This document shows, in pieces, positions 27,236 through 35,408 of a DNA stretch of 64,000 nucleotides; within the stretch, counting starts at the first letter, position 1; every line of letters starts with the position of its first letter. This stretch comes from Mesorhizobium qingshengii (GTDB taxonomy: Bacteria; Pseudomonadota; Alphaproteobacteria; Rhizobiales; Rhizobiaceae), in NCBI RefSeq assembly GCF_027563465.1, contig NZ_JAPFQA010000018.1, positions 29,862-93,861 of the forward strand, given 5' to 3'. The notes below the pieces were generated by a model. That model saw nothing but the letters and a program-made list of their open reading frames with translations, was not told the origin of the DNA and did not search any database. The translations under genes were made by a program, and so were the position numbers.

Positions 27236-28789
27236 TCAGGCAGCCTCGCCAACCGGCGCCAGCGCCGCCGCCTCGATCATCGCCCATCGTGCCGCTTCGT
27301 CAGGCGTCATCTCGTTGGAGGCGATGGCCCCAAAGGCAGCCGCGGCGGCCCGCGTGCGAGCCGGCGCTTCGGGCAGCCTGTCCGGCCCCTCCAGCCGGAA
27401 GGAGGCCGGCGACAGCGGGCCGAACATCAGCGCGCGCGTCAGATCCGGCCAGCGGCGTGGATCGGGCTCCGCCCCGATCCTGCGGGCGAACAGCACCGCC
27501 ATGTCGTGCATCAGCACCTGTGGCGGCCCGTTGCGCGCCGCGCGGCTGGCGGCGAGCCCTTCATCGAGTTCGGTCCGCGAGGGAGCGGCGACCCGGCCGG
27601 ACCAGACATAGCTCAGCCACCGCGCCTGCAGTTCGAGCACGGGCAGCAGCGGTCCCACCTGGTCGTAAAGCCCGATGAAGGCGAGCCCTTCGAGGTCGGG
27701 ATGGAAGGTGTGGTCGGCCAGGGTTACGTGCTGGCCGTCGAGTTCCAGCGCCTCGGCGATGTCGCGGCCGAGGAATGGCAGCGACAGCGCATAGCCGGTG
27801 CCCATGATGATGGCGTCCACCTGCTCGCTTGTCCCGTCGGTAAAGCAGACGGTGTCGCCTTCGACGCGCTCGATCCACGGGCGCGGCGCGATACGGCCCT
27901 CGGCGACGAGCGGCAGGTAGTTCTGCGACTGGGTGAGCCCGGCGGCGAAGATATTGTCGTCGGGCCGCGGCGCGCCAAACTGCTCCGGGCTGCCGGAAGT
28001 GCCGACGACAAACCCCTTCAGCCCCGCCGCCAGCATCTCCGGTGGCGTCACCGGCCCGGCAAGGGCAGCAAAGCGGGTGAAGGCAAGATGGTCCGCCGGA
28101 ACGCCGGCGAGCAGTTTGCCAAGCACGTAGCGCTGGCGCCGGCTGGCGACGCTGACCCTTGCCGCGCCGCCGGCCGCCAGCTCGGATGCGATCTCCAGAG
28201 CGCTGATGGAGCAACCGGTGACCAGCACTGAAAGGCCGCGATAGGCGGCGGCACCCTGGTAGTGCATGCTGTGGCGCACGCCGCCGCTGCCGGTAAAACC
28301 GCCGATGCCAGCGACCTCCGGCATGTGCGGGCGAGCCTGGCGTCCGGTTGCGACCACCACACGCCCGAAGCGTTCCGCGCGCAACGCGCCATTGGCGCGC
28401 GAGGTGACCAGCCAGCCGCCATCGGCATGCCGCTCCAGCCGCTCCACCGGCGTCCCGGTTCTGATGCGGCGGGCAGTGCCTGTCGCGGCGGCATAGCGCT
28501 CGAGATAGGCGAGCATCTCCGCCTGCGTCGGATAAACAGGGGTGCCGGGCGCATGGTCGAGATCGCTGAAGGCGCTCAGCACCCGGCTGGTGTTGGTGCG
28601 CATGCCGGCCCACGTGCCGCTCATCGGCTGTCCGGCGTTCCACTGGCCGCCTAGCCGCTCGGCGACCTCGAAGACGACCGGCTCGAAACCGTTGCGGCTC
28701 AGCCAGGCGGCGGCGGCGAGGCCACCGGGTCCGGCGCCGATGACGGCGACATGGTTGCCGGGATGGATTTCAACATGGGATGCGGTCAT
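27236..28789 (-). CDS. Flavin-containing (Baeyer-Villiger-like) monooxygenase
   Basis: 517 residues. FAD loop G-A-G-P-G-G-L near 18, a W-N-A-G-Q-P segment near 50, a G-T-W-A-G-M-R-T-N-T pattern, and a second, NADPH-type nucleotide site V-T-G-C-S-I-S-A near 190. A late A-I-I-M-G-T-G-Y motif is typical of flavin-containing monooxygenases. It adds oxygen to N, S or carbonyl groups. It is divergent, with about 146 bases between starts, from the PNPOx/GAF pair at 28936-30752, which may sense or share its flavin chemistry. Confidence 0.88.
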   Translation of the reverse strand: MTASHVEIHPGNHVAVIGAGPGGLAAAAWLSRNGFEPVVFEVAERLGGQWNAGQPMSGTWAGMRTNTSRVLSAFSDLDHAPGTPVYPTQAEMLAYLERYAAATGTARRIRTGTPVERLERHADGGWLVTSRANGALRAERFGRVVVATGRQARPHMPEVAGIGGFTGSGGVRHSMHYQGAAAYRGLSVLVTGCSISALEIASELAAGGAARVSVASRRQRYVLGKLLAGVPADHLAFTRFAALAGPVTPPEMLAAGLKGFVVGTSGSPEQFGAPRPDDNIFAAGLTQSQNYLPLVAEGRIAPRPWIERVEGDTVCFTDGTSEQVDAIIMGTGYALSLPFLGRDIAEALELDGQHVTLADHTFHPDLEGLAFIGLYDQVGPLLPVLELQARWLSYVWSGRVAAPSRTELDEGLAASRAARNGPPQVLMHDMAVLFARRIGAEPDPRRWPDLTRALMFGPLSPASFRLEGPDRLPEAPARTRAAAAAFGAIASNEMTPDEAARWAMIEAAALAPVGEAA

Positions 28790-28935
28790 TCTGGGTCTCC
28801 TGTCCTGGGAAAGCCCGCCGATAGCGCGGCGCCGACCGCATCGCCTCCTAAATGCTTCCTAAGCGGAGCCTGGTTTTCCTAAATAAATACTATGGTTATA
28901 AGGAACGGCTGAAACAGGACCTGGCGCGGCGACGG

Positions 28936-29409
28936 ATGACACTGGACGAGGAACTCGCCGATTTCATCGAAAGCCCGGTGATGATCATCATCGGCACGCG
29001 CAATGCCGACTACGTTCCCGAGATCGCGCGCGGCGTCGGCGTCGAGGTCGATCGCGCGACCGGCACGATCAGCCTGCTGATGTCGGCATGGCAGTGGCCT
29101 GAGACCGCCGCCAACCTTGCAAGCGGCGCCCCGATCGCGATCACGCTGGCGCGGCCATCCGACTATGTCTGCTACCAGTTGAAAGGCATTGTCACGGCCG
29201 CGCGGCCCGGCGCCGGTGATGACGAGGCCCGTGCCGGCCGCTACATCGCCAGCATCACCTCCGTGCTCGGCGGCCTCGGCCTCGACACGATGCTTGCCGA
29301 GCCGTGGCAGACGGACCGCGAGCTGCTGCGCATCAATGTGGCACCGGGGCAAGTGTTCCTGCAGACGCCAGGGGCACAGGCCGGACGCCTTGTCGCGGCC
29401 GACCCATGA
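28936..29409 (+). CDS. Pyridoxamine-5'-phosphate-oxidase-like split-barrel protein
   Basis: 157 residues from ATG 28936; an in-frame ATG at 28852 would add 28 residues without family sequence. L-A-D-F-I-E-S-P-V-M-I-I-I-G-T-R-N opens the split-barrel flavin-binding fold, and the later P-I-A-I-T-L-A-R-P-S-D-Y strand is typical. The family binds FMN, F420 or haem and reduces small molecules. Its stop overlaps the start of the next gene (ATGA), a related two-domain protein, so they are made together. No clear ribosome site is seen. Confidence 0.75.
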   Translation: MTLDEELADFIESPVMIIIGTRNADYVPEIARGVGVEVDRATGTISLLMSAWQWPETAANLASGAPIAITLARPSDYVCYQLKGIVTAARPGAGDDEARAGRYIASITSVLGGLGLDTMLAEPWQTDRELLRINVAPGQVFLQTPGAQAGRLVAADP

Positions 29410-30752
29410 CGATCGCACTCGCCGAGCTTGCCTCCTGCTTCGAAGGCGTCATCCCCTCCATCATCACCACGGTGGCGGCGGACGGAACGCCCAACATCTC
29501 CTATCTTTCGCATGTCGTGTCCGTCGACAACGGCCATGTCGCGCTGTCCAACCAGTTCTTCTCGAAGACCGCCGCCAATGTACGGGCCAATCCACGCGCC
29601 GCATTGCTGGTGGTCGACGCGCTGAACGGCCTGCAATACCGGCTCGACATCGCCTTCAAGGAGAGCCTCGAGACCGGGCCGCTGTTCGAACGCATGGCCG
29701 CCGACCTGAAGGCGGCCAGCCTGCAGATCAGCATGGGCTCGGTGATGCGGCTGAGGGCCATCGACGTCTACAGGGTACTCGCCATCCGCAAGGTACGCTC
29801 ACCGGTGATGCGGGCGGCGCCGGTCCCCGGCATGGCGGGCGAGCGGCTGAAGGGCCTCGGCATGCTGGCTTCCGCGCTCGCCGAGGCGGAAGATCTCGCT
29901 GTGCTGCTCGAGACCACACTTGCCAGCCTGCGAGACGAATTCGGCTTTCGCCCGGCGATGATCCTCGCCTATGACGCCGCGCGCGAGAAGCTGACGACCA
30001 TCGCCAGCGCCGGCTATCGTACCAGCGGCATCGGCTCGGAGGTGGCGCTCGGCGACGGCCTGATCGGCACCGCCGCGCTGGAGCGGCGCAGCCTTCGAAT
30101 CAACGACATGAGCCGCACGCGGCGGTTCGGCGGCGCCATCGAGGCAAGCGGCAGCACCCGCGAAAACCACACGCGCACCATCAGCCTGCCCGGCCTGCCC
30201 GACGCGATGAGCCAGCTCGTGGTGCCGCTCGTCGCCCAGCATCAGCTCAAGGGCGTGCTGGTGATCGAGAGCGAGAAGCGCCTCGCCTTCTCGCCCGACG
30301 ACGAGGTGGCGATGTCAATCCTCGGACGGCATCTCGCCATGGCGCTGTCGCTGGTGGAAACGGATCCGCCCGAGACGCCTGCGGCGCGGACTGTCGGCGG
30401 CACGGGCGCTCCGGCCGCAGGGCCAGTTTTCCGCGTGGTCCATCACCCGATCGACGACAGCGTCTTCATCGGGAACGAATATATCGTTCGCGGCGTGCCG
30501 GGGCGGCTGCTGATGAGCTTCCTCAGGATTTACCTGCGCGAGGGCCGGCGTGAGTTCTCGAACAAGGAAATCCGCGCGGACGCCACGCTGCGCCTGCCCG
30601 ATTTCAAGGACAATCTGGAAACGAGGCTGCTCCTTCTGCAGCGCCGCCTGCAGGAAAAGCACGCTCCGGTCCAGGTGGAGCGCCCGGCGCGCGGCCGCAT
30701 CCTGCTTGTCGTTTCAGGACAGCCAGCGATCAACGACGCACCGGAGGACTGA
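29406..30752 (+). CDS. PNPOx-like plus GAF sensor protein with C-terminal winged-helix-like region
   Basis: 448 residues. Residues about 1-150 are a PNPOx-like split barrel (I-I-T-T-V-A-A-D-G-T-P-N-I-S-Y-L-S), about 160-320 a GAF domain (L-L-E-T-T-L-A-S-L-R-D-E-F-G-F, later S-Q-L-V-V-P-L-V-A), and the last 100 residues contain a compact helical segment with F-S-N-K-E-I-R resembling a winged helix. ATG 29406 overlaps the stop of the PNPOx gene. It looks like a flavin- or redox-sensing regulator; divergence from the flavin monooxygenase suggests it controls or reports on that enzyme. The C-terminal call is the least certain. Confidence 0.75.
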   Translation: MTIALAELASCFEGVIPSIITTVAADGTPNISYLSHVVSVDNGHVALSNQFFSKTAANVRANPRAALLVVDALNGLQYRLDIAFKESLETGPLFERMAADLKAASLQISMGSVMRLRAIDVYRVLAIRKVRSPVMRAAPVPGMAGERLKGLGMLASALAEAEDLAVLLETTLASLRDEFGFRPAMILAYDAAREKLTTIASAGYRTSGIGSEVALGDGLIGTAALERRSLRINDMSRTRRFGGAIEASGSTRENHTRTISLPGLPDAMSQLVVPLVAQHQLKGVLVIESEKRLAFSPDDEVAMSILGRHLAMALSLVETDPPETPAARTVGGTGAPAAGPVFRVVHHPIDDSVFIGNEYIVRGVPGRLLMSFLRIYLREGRREFSNKEIRADATLRLPDFKDNLETRLLLLQRRLQEKHAPVQVERPARGRILLVVSGQPAINDAPED

Positions 30753-30803
30753 CACCCGGCGCGCCGCCCGGGGACGGCGTGGGTGACACTGCACTTCCCG
30801 GAA

Positions 30804-30976
30804 ACACTCCAGAAACAAGATTCAACAGTCCGGAAAAACTGGCGAAAAAATCGTCTGTCATAACCATCCGCGCGGCGGCCGGACAGCGGTCGCCACACAA
30901 CGCAAACGGATGGTCCCGAGAGATGCAACGACGTTCGACCGGATGGATGGGTGCCCTGATCGGCATTTCGCTCGCC
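30804..30976 (+). repeat. Copy B of the duplicated leader-plus-gene-start segment
   Basis: Partner of 697-868. The match covers about 120 bases upstream of ATG 30923 and about 54 bases of coding sequence. The upstream block probably includes the promoter of the small exported protein. Confidence 0.7.
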
Positions 30977-31234
30977 ATGCTTGCGGTCGCGCAGCCGGGT
31001 GCGGAAGCAGCGGTTACCCGGAGCGAATATTGCAGCCGGCTCGGTCTTCAGCTCGACGAGGCCATCGAAACCAAGGCCGGCCCCGGTGCCAATGCGACGG
31101 AGATCGCCGAGGCAACGGCACTCCAGAACAAGGCGAACCGGTTTTGTGCCGAGCGCAAGCAGGCACAAGGCATCCGGACCTTCGCCAACGCCTTGAGACT
31201 TCTCGGAGTGACTCCGGTCGATCTGAACCAGTGA
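30923..31234 (+). CDS. Small exported protein with two cysteines
   Basis: 103 residues. The N-terminus (M-Q-R-R-S-T-G-W-M-G-A-L-I) leads into a signal peptide ending around A-E-A-A near residue 30. The mature part is helical with two Cys (E-Y-C-S-R-L and R-F-C-A-E-R) that may pair, and a conserved-looking Q-N-K-A-N-R-F-C core. A shortened relative lies at 815-946 with a matching leader. The family is unknown; the protein is probably periplasmic. A small Lys/His-rich exported protein follows 33 bases later. Confidence 0.7.
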   Translation: MQRRSTGWMGALIGISLAMLAVAQPGAEAAVTRSEYCSRLGLQLDEAIETKAGPGANATEIAEATALQNKANRFCAERKQAQGIRTFANALRLLGVTPVDLNQ

Positions 31235-31267
31235 CGGCAACCATCAACCCCTGAAGGAAAGCCTATC

Positions 31268-31525
31268 ATGAACAAGCCCCTCCTCTGCGCGCTCGGCCTG
31301 GCCATTGCCCTCGGCGTCGCCATGCCGGTTGTCGGTGCCAGCACGGCCAACGCGGCCGCGACCACCACGGCCGCGTCGGGCGTTGCCCCGGCGGCGTCCG
31401 CTGCCGTCAGCAAACCGGTCCAGGCCGCCGCGCACAAGCATGCCAAGCACGTGAAGAAGCACCGCAAGCACGTGAAGAAGCACACCGGCAAGAAGCACGG
31501 CAACAAGCACGCCAAGGCTTATTGA
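31268..31525 (+). CDS. Small exported Lys/His-rich protein
   Basis: 85 residues: a signal peptide ending A-N-A near residue 29, an Ala/Thr/Val-rich spacer, then a tail of repeated K-H motifs (H-A-K-H-V-K-K-H-R-K-H-V-K-K-H). About ten His and fourteen Lys occur in the last 35 residues. AAGGAAA lies 8-10 bases before ATG 31268. The tail could bind metal, polyphosphate or acidic polysaccharide; this is inferred from composition. A good intrinsic terminator follows. Confidence 0.75.
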   Translation: MNKPLLCALGLAIALGVAMPVVGASTANAAATTTAASGVAPAASAAVSKPVQAAAHKHAKHVKKHRKHVKKHTGKKHGNKHAKAY

Positions 31526-31557
31526 TCGCCTCTCTTCCGACTTCCTTCCGGAAAAAG

Positions 31558-31589
31558 GCCGTCCTCGCAAAAGCGAGGGCGGCTTTTTT
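31558..31589 (+). terminator. Intrinsic terminator after the Lys/His-rich gene
   Basis: GCCGTCCTCGC and GCGAGGGCGGC pair over 11 bases (one G-U) around AAAA, followed by six T residues. It stands 33 bases after the stop codon. This is the clearest plus-strand intrinsic terminator in the window. Confidence 0.85.
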
Positions 31590-31600
31590 CTTGCGCGCGG

Positions 31601-31629
31601 CCCCGGGGATCAAGCCCCCGGGGATCAAG
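31601..31629. repeat. Two-unit 14-base tandem repeat
   Basis: CCCCGGGGATCAAG occurs at 31601-31614 and again at 31616-31629, just beyond the stop of the channel-like gene (31640) and the plus-strand terminator. No function is evident. Confidence 0.6.
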
Positions 31630-31639
31630 CCCTATCGGG

Positions 31640-32746
31640 CTACTTCCCGCCCAGATACTGGAATACGGCCTGCTTCCACCAGTCGCTTTCGACGGTCTGC
31701 AGCAAGGCGACATCGAGAGGCTTGCGCAACGGACTGCCGAGTGGCAGCGCAATGGCATATTGCTGCTGGTCGAAGGTCGCGTCGAGGACCTGCAGGCTCG
31801 TCGCGTAGTTCTGCCCGACGAGCCAGCCGAGCAGCGGTTTGTCGTGAACCAGCGCGTCGATCTTGCCGGCACGCAGCGCGTCGAGGCCTTCCTGGATCGA
31901 GGCGAAGCCTTGATGCCGGATATGCGTCGAATCCAGATAGGAAGCCGTCGACGAATCCCGCACGTTGCCGACCCTGACCGTGGCGAGGTCGCCTTCGCCC
32001 TGCACCAGTCCTTCCATCTGCGTTACGGTCAGGACCGATGTGACGCCGGCGGTAAACACCGCAATCGCGATGATCGATCCCATCATCCAGAGCGCGGCGA
32101 GCACGCGTCCCGGTACGGTCCGCGGGCCGAAATCGCCGGTGCTGGCCTGTGTCGCGGCGATGGTCGACCACCACATGCTGGAAAACAGGCCCTTGGCGAC
32201 GCCGCCGCCGAAATCATCGTTGTGGCGACGTTCGAACAGCCAGATCAAAACGCCGACAACGACCGATATGACGATCAGCGCCAGCACCGCCTGCAGGAAA
32301 CCGAACGACGTCAGTGCATGTACTACCGGCCGCCATGACGGTTGATTGTTGAGAGGTGTCGCGATGCCGAGCCCGGTCGAGAAAAAGGGTTGCGTGAAGT
32401 CGACAACCTTTTCGCGGTCGGCCGTGACCGTGATCGCGGCCATCGCCGCATCGAACTTGCCGCCGGCGACGCCATCGATCTGGTCCTGCACGGTCGGCAC
32501 CTCGACATAGCGGAAACGCAGGTTGAGCCGCCCGGCTATTTTCTGCCAGAGGTCGATGCTCAGTCCGGACCAACTGCCGTCCTGCAGCTTGAAGGCGAAA
32601 GGCGGCGCGGCCTTTACCCCGACCGATATCTCCTTCGAAGACAGGTCGGGGGGAGTCTGAGCGACCGTGGCGCCAGCCCCGGCACAGGCGACGACGACAA
32701 TGACAACCAGTGCCATCGTCCACGAAGCAACCCTTCTCAACGGCAA
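31640..32746 (-). CDS. Prokaryotic ionotropic-glutamate-receptor-like channel
   Basis: 368 residues: a signal peptide (about 1-30), first half of a periplasmic amino-acid-binding domain (about 36-140, with V-K-A-A-P-P-F and a D-x-A-x-A-x-I-T-x-T-x-x-R motif), membrane helix (about 149-171), a re-entrant pore segment (about 186-208, M-W-W-S-T then S-T-G-D-F-G-P), second membrane helix (about 214-236), and the second half of the binding domain (about 250-368). This S1-M1-P-M2-S2 order is that of GluR0-type channels, not of ABC solute-binding proteins. The filter region resembles T-V-G-Y-G-D only loosely, so ion choice is uncertain. It is likely an amino-acid-gated inner-membrane channel. Confidence 0.85.
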   Translation of the reverse strand: MPLRRVASWTMALVVIVVVACAGAGATVAQTPPDLSSKEISVGVKAAPPFAFKLQDGSWSGLSIDLWQKIAGRLNLRFRYVEVPTVQDQIDGVAGGKFDAAMAAITVTADREKVVDFTQPFFSTGLGIATPLNNQPSWRPVVHALTSFGFLQAVLALIVISVVVGVLIWLFERRHNDDFGGGVAKGLFSSMWWSTIAATQASTGDFGPRTVPGRVLAALWMMGSIIAIAVFTAGVTSVLTVTQMEGLVQGEGDLATVRVGNVRDSSTASYLDSTHIRHQGFASIQEGLDALRAGKIDALVHDKPLLGWLVGQNYATSLQVLDATFDQQQYAIALPLGSPLRKPLDVALLQTVESDWWKQAVFQYLGGK

Positions 32747-32953
32747 CGGCTCCCAGCGACCAGCTCTGCCGCTCGATCATCGCGGCCTTCGAAAGGTAGC
32801 CGCCATGCCGTCCTTCGTCCATCGCCGATGTCGGCGCCTACCGCTCGACGCGCCACGGCCAGGCTACGATCTGGCTAAAAACAAGCAGTTGGAGCAACTT
32901 CACGATTCAGATGTTGAACCGCCTCAAGCGACGCCAAGCGCCCCGGAAATTTA

Positions 32954-32981
32954 TTGACTCGGCACAAGCCGAGCCTAAAAT
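32954..32981 (+). promoter_or_regulatory. Sigma-70-like promoter with an internal palindrome
   Basis: TTGACT (32954-32959) and TAAAAT (32976-32981) are 16 bases apart. The spacer holds CTCGGC-ACAA-GCCGAG (32958-32973), a perfect inverted repeat in the place where a repressor would block RNA polymerase. The next gene starts at 33013 with GGGAGAG between 32999 and 33005, fitting transcription from about 32988. Confidence 0.5.
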
Positions 32982-33012
32982 TTCGCCCATGGTCTTCCAG
33001 GGAGAGTTGGCC

Positions 33013-33219
33013 ATGGGAAGCGGGGTTGTCGCGGGCCTTGAAACCGTGGAGATGATGGCTCGCGTGCTGGACGCCTATTGCAGCCATGCTGGCGTCGTCA
33101 GCCATATCGAACGGGAACATATCGCAGTGGTCGTCCTGGCGCTCTATGAGACGGGGATCGAAACCGAAGACGGCCTGCTGGCGGAACTCCTGAAAGAGCC
33201 GCGCTCCCGTACCGGCTAG
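33013..33219 (+). CDS. Small conserved-looking cytoplasmic protein
   Basis: 68 residues from ATG 33013, chosen because GGGAGAG lies 8 bases upstream; an ATG at 32989 is the alternative. The protein is mostly helical (M-M-A-R-V-L-D-A-Y-C-S-H, then E-R-E-H-I-A-V-V-V-L-A-L-Y-E-T-G). It has no signal peptide. The family is not recognised. A promoter with palindromic spacer lies just upstream. Confidence 0.6.
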   Translation: MGSGVVAGLETVEMMARVLDAYCSHAGVVSHIEREHIAVVVLALYETGIETEDGLLAELLKEPRSRTG

Positions 33220-33321
33220 ACTTCAAACTGACCCACTACCCGGCAGCGTGTAACTCGACTCCTGGCGCGGCTGCCGCTAACAGTTCCGGCCGATTGACAC
33301 GATGCGGGACAACAGCCTCGG

Positions 33322-33882
33322 ATGCTCGACCTTGATCTGCTGGCGCTGGGCGGGCTGCTGCTGACGCCCGGACCAACCAATATCCTTCTGGCTTTTTCGG
33401 CGGTTTCGTCCGGGGCGCGGCGCACGGTGCCGATGCTGGCCGCGGCCGTGCTTGCCTATATGGTGATCATCCTGGCGGTTGCGGCACTTGCCGCCCTGGT
33501 GCCGGCGGGCAACCAGGTCGGGCTCCGGACCGGCGTGAGGATCTGTGCGGTGCTGTGGCTGCTCTGGCTCGCCTACAGCGTCTGGACCACGAAGGACGAC
33601 GGCGCCGAGGTCCGGCTGGTCGCGGTGAGGCAGGTTTTCGTCACCACGCTCATCAATCCCAAGGCGATGATCGTCGCGCTGCTGGTCCAGAGCGAAGGCA
33701 TGACAGCCCAGTTTCTGGCCACGATCGCCGCGCTCGTCGCTCTTGCCGGAGCGGCCTGGATCGTCGTTGGTCTGGTGGTCCGCCGCGGCGGTTCAAACCT
33801 GCTCAGCCAGCGGTCGCTGCGCCGCGCCAGCGCCATCTGCCTTGCCGGCTTCGGCATCATCCTTGCCGGCAGCAGCCTGTAG
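33322..33882 (+). CDS. LysE/RhtB-family amino-acid exporter
   Basis: 186 residues, about six membrane helices, slightly short for the family. The N-terminal L-L-T-P-G-P-T-N motif is the hallmark of LysE/RhtB proteins (P-G-P); a cytosolic I-N-P-K-A loop is also typical. It would sit in the inner membrane and export an amino acid or derivative. ATG 33322 lacks a good ribosome site but matches the family start. It is followed by a GST gene 100 bases later in the same direction. Confidence 0.82.
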   Translation: MLDLDLLALGGLLLTPGPTNILLAFSAVSSGARRTVPMLAAAVLAYMVIILAVAALAALVPAGNQVGLRTGVRICAVLWLLWLAYSVWTTKDDGAEVRLVAVRQVFVTTLINPKAMIVALLVQSEGMTAQFLATIAALVALAGAAWIVVGLVVRRGGSNLLSQRSLRRASAICLAGFGIILAGSSL

Positions 33883-33982
33883 CGCCGCCTCGGACCAGCG
33901 CCGGATGCCCGGTGCAGGAATCGGGTGGCGAATGGCGAGGCCGCGTGCGAACGCTATCCCCACCGCGGCGGAAGGATGGGCC

Positions 33983-34612
33983 ATGTTCACGCTCCATGAT
34001 TATTTGCCATCGCAGAATGGCTGGAAGGCCCGGGTCCTGCTCGGGCTGCTCGACATCCCGTATGACAGTCGCATTGTCTCGATCTTCGAGGGCGAGAGCC
34101 ACACTGACGCCTTCCTTGAACTCAATCCGGCCGGTGCGGTCCCCGTGCTTCAGCTCGAAGACGGGAGCGCCATCGCCGAATCCAATGCGATCCTCACCTA
34201 CCTCGCGGAAGGGACGCGCTTCTTGCCGGCGGACCGCTATCGGCGCGCAAAGGTCATGCAGTGGCTGTTCTTCGAACAATACAATGTCGAGCCGGTCATC
34301 GGCTCGCTGCGCTTCTGGACGCTGACCGGACGGCTCGAGCGCAACCAGGGCATGGTTGCGGGCAAGCGCGAAGCCGGCGCCCGCACACTCGCGGCCCTGG
34401 ATCGCTGCCTTGGCGATACGCCGTTTCTCATCGGCAACGACTTCACGATCGCCGATATCGCTGTCTATGCCTACAGCCATCGCGCCGAGGATTGCGGCTT
34501 CCGTCTCTCCGACTACCCGGCATTCCTTGCATGGGCAGGCCGCGTGCGCGACACCATCGGTCCCGGCTACCCGGTGCACTCATACGGTATTGATCCGCAC
34601 TCGGGCGGCTGA
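33983..34612 (+). CDS. Glutathione S-transferase family protein
   Basis: 209 residues. The N-terminal domain contains N-G-W-K-A-R-V-L-L, N-P-A-G-A-V-P-V-L (cis-Pro loop, about 51-59) and A-E-S-N-A-I-L (about 67-73). The C-terminal domain has the N-x-F-T-I-A-D-I-A-V capping motif. GGAAGG lies about 9 bases before ATG 33983. It lacks an obvious catalytic Cys; N-terminal Ser10 is the probable glutathione-activating residue. The substrate is unknown. It is convergent with the YdeI-like gene at 6 bases. Confidence 0.87.
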   Translation: MFTLHDYLPSQNGWKARVLLGLLDIPYDSRIVSIFEGESHTDAFLELNPAGAVPVLQLEDGSAIAESNAILTYLAEGTRFLPADRYRRAKVMQWLFFEQYNVEPVIGSLRFWTLTGRLERNQGMVAGKREAGARTLAALDRCLGDTPFLIGNDFTIADIAVYAYSHRAEDCGFRLSDYPAFLAWAGRVRDTIGPGYPVHSYGIDPHSGG

Positions 34613-34618
34613 ACGGCC

Positions 34619-35218
34619 TCACTTCTTGCCCTGCGGATGGATCGTCTCGCCGCGCTTCAGCATCGCGACGAAGGTCTCGATCTTCTTCTTGCGCCCGGCC
34701 TCGGTCTTCATGTTGTGGGTGCGGAAGGCAAGCGCGAAGCGGTTCTGCGCGCTGAGTTTGCCCAGCATTTCTTTGGCTGCCGGCTCGGCGTCGATCGCCG
34801 CCTGCAGGTCGTCGGGGATCTTCATCGCCTTGCCGCTGCCATAGGCGCGCGCCCAGCGCCCGTCCGCCTTGGCCGCCTCGACCTCTCTCAGCCCATGCTC
34901 GGTCATGCGGCCCTCCGCGACCAGCCGCGCGACATTGTCGATGTTGATCCGGCTCCAGATGCTCTTCTTGCCGCGCGGCGTGTAGCGTTGCAGGAAACTG
35001 TTGTCGTCCAGCCCCTTGCGCACCGCGTCGATCCAGCCGAAGCACAGCACGACGTCGATGGCTTCCTTGGGCGTGATCGACTTCAGTCCCGACCCGACCT
35101 TGTGCACCTTGATCCACACTTCGGTTTCGGTTGCGTGGTGCTTGCCGAGCCAGGCATGAAAGCTGGCCGGGTCCGGGAATTCCCTGACCTTGCCGGGGTC
35201 GACCTTGACCGGCGCCAT
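34619..35218 (-). CDS. YdeI/OmpD-associated family protein
   Basis: 199 residues from ATG 35218. The N-terminal F-x-A-W-L-x-x-H-H and E-V-W-I-K-V-H-K-V-G segments, then C-F-G-W-I-D-A-V-R-K-G and Y-T-P-R-G-K-K-S-I-W-S-R-I-N form the YdeI signature, with a basic C-terminus (R-K-K-K-I-E-T-F). The family is linked to envelope stress and antimicrobial-peptide tolerance in enterobacteria. A perfect EcfG-type promoter points at it from 35382-35408, so it is probably part of the general stress response. Confidence 0.87.
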   Translation of the reverse strand: MAPVKVDPGKVREFPDPASFHAWLGKHHATETEVWIKVHKVGSGLKSITPKEAIDVVLCFGWIDAVRKGLDDNSFLQRYTPRGKKSIWSRINIDNVARLVAEGRMTEHGLREVEAAKADGRWARAYGSGKAMKIPDDLQAAIDAEPAAKEMLGKLSAQNRFALAFRTHNMKTEAGRKKKIETFVAMLKRGETIHPQGKK

Positions 35219-35381
35219 CAGCCGGCCTGCCCGTTCAGTGCTCTTGCCGCTGGCATCACCATGTTCCCTGCTTTCACTGTCGCTTCTGCCGCCAGAATCG
35301 CGGCCATCGTCATCGGCCGGCATCTTGGCATGGGTCCCTGTCAGTTTGCGTCAGCAGCAAGACGCGTCGCCGCGAAGCAAC

Positions 35382-35408
35382 GGAACGCAACCCCCATTAC
35401 CGCGTTCC
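35382..35408. promoter_or_regulatory. Bidirectional EcfG-type (general stress) promoter
   Basis: GGAAC (35382-35386), 16 bases, CGTT (35403-35406) on the plus strand. Because the ends are GGAACGC and GCGTTCC, the minus strand also reads GGAAC-N16-CGTT. Both match the alphaproteobacterial EcfG consensus exactly. The minus-strand start would be near 35376, about 160 bases before the YdeI-like gene. The plus-strand start near 35415 has no convincing gene after it. Confidence 0.65.
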
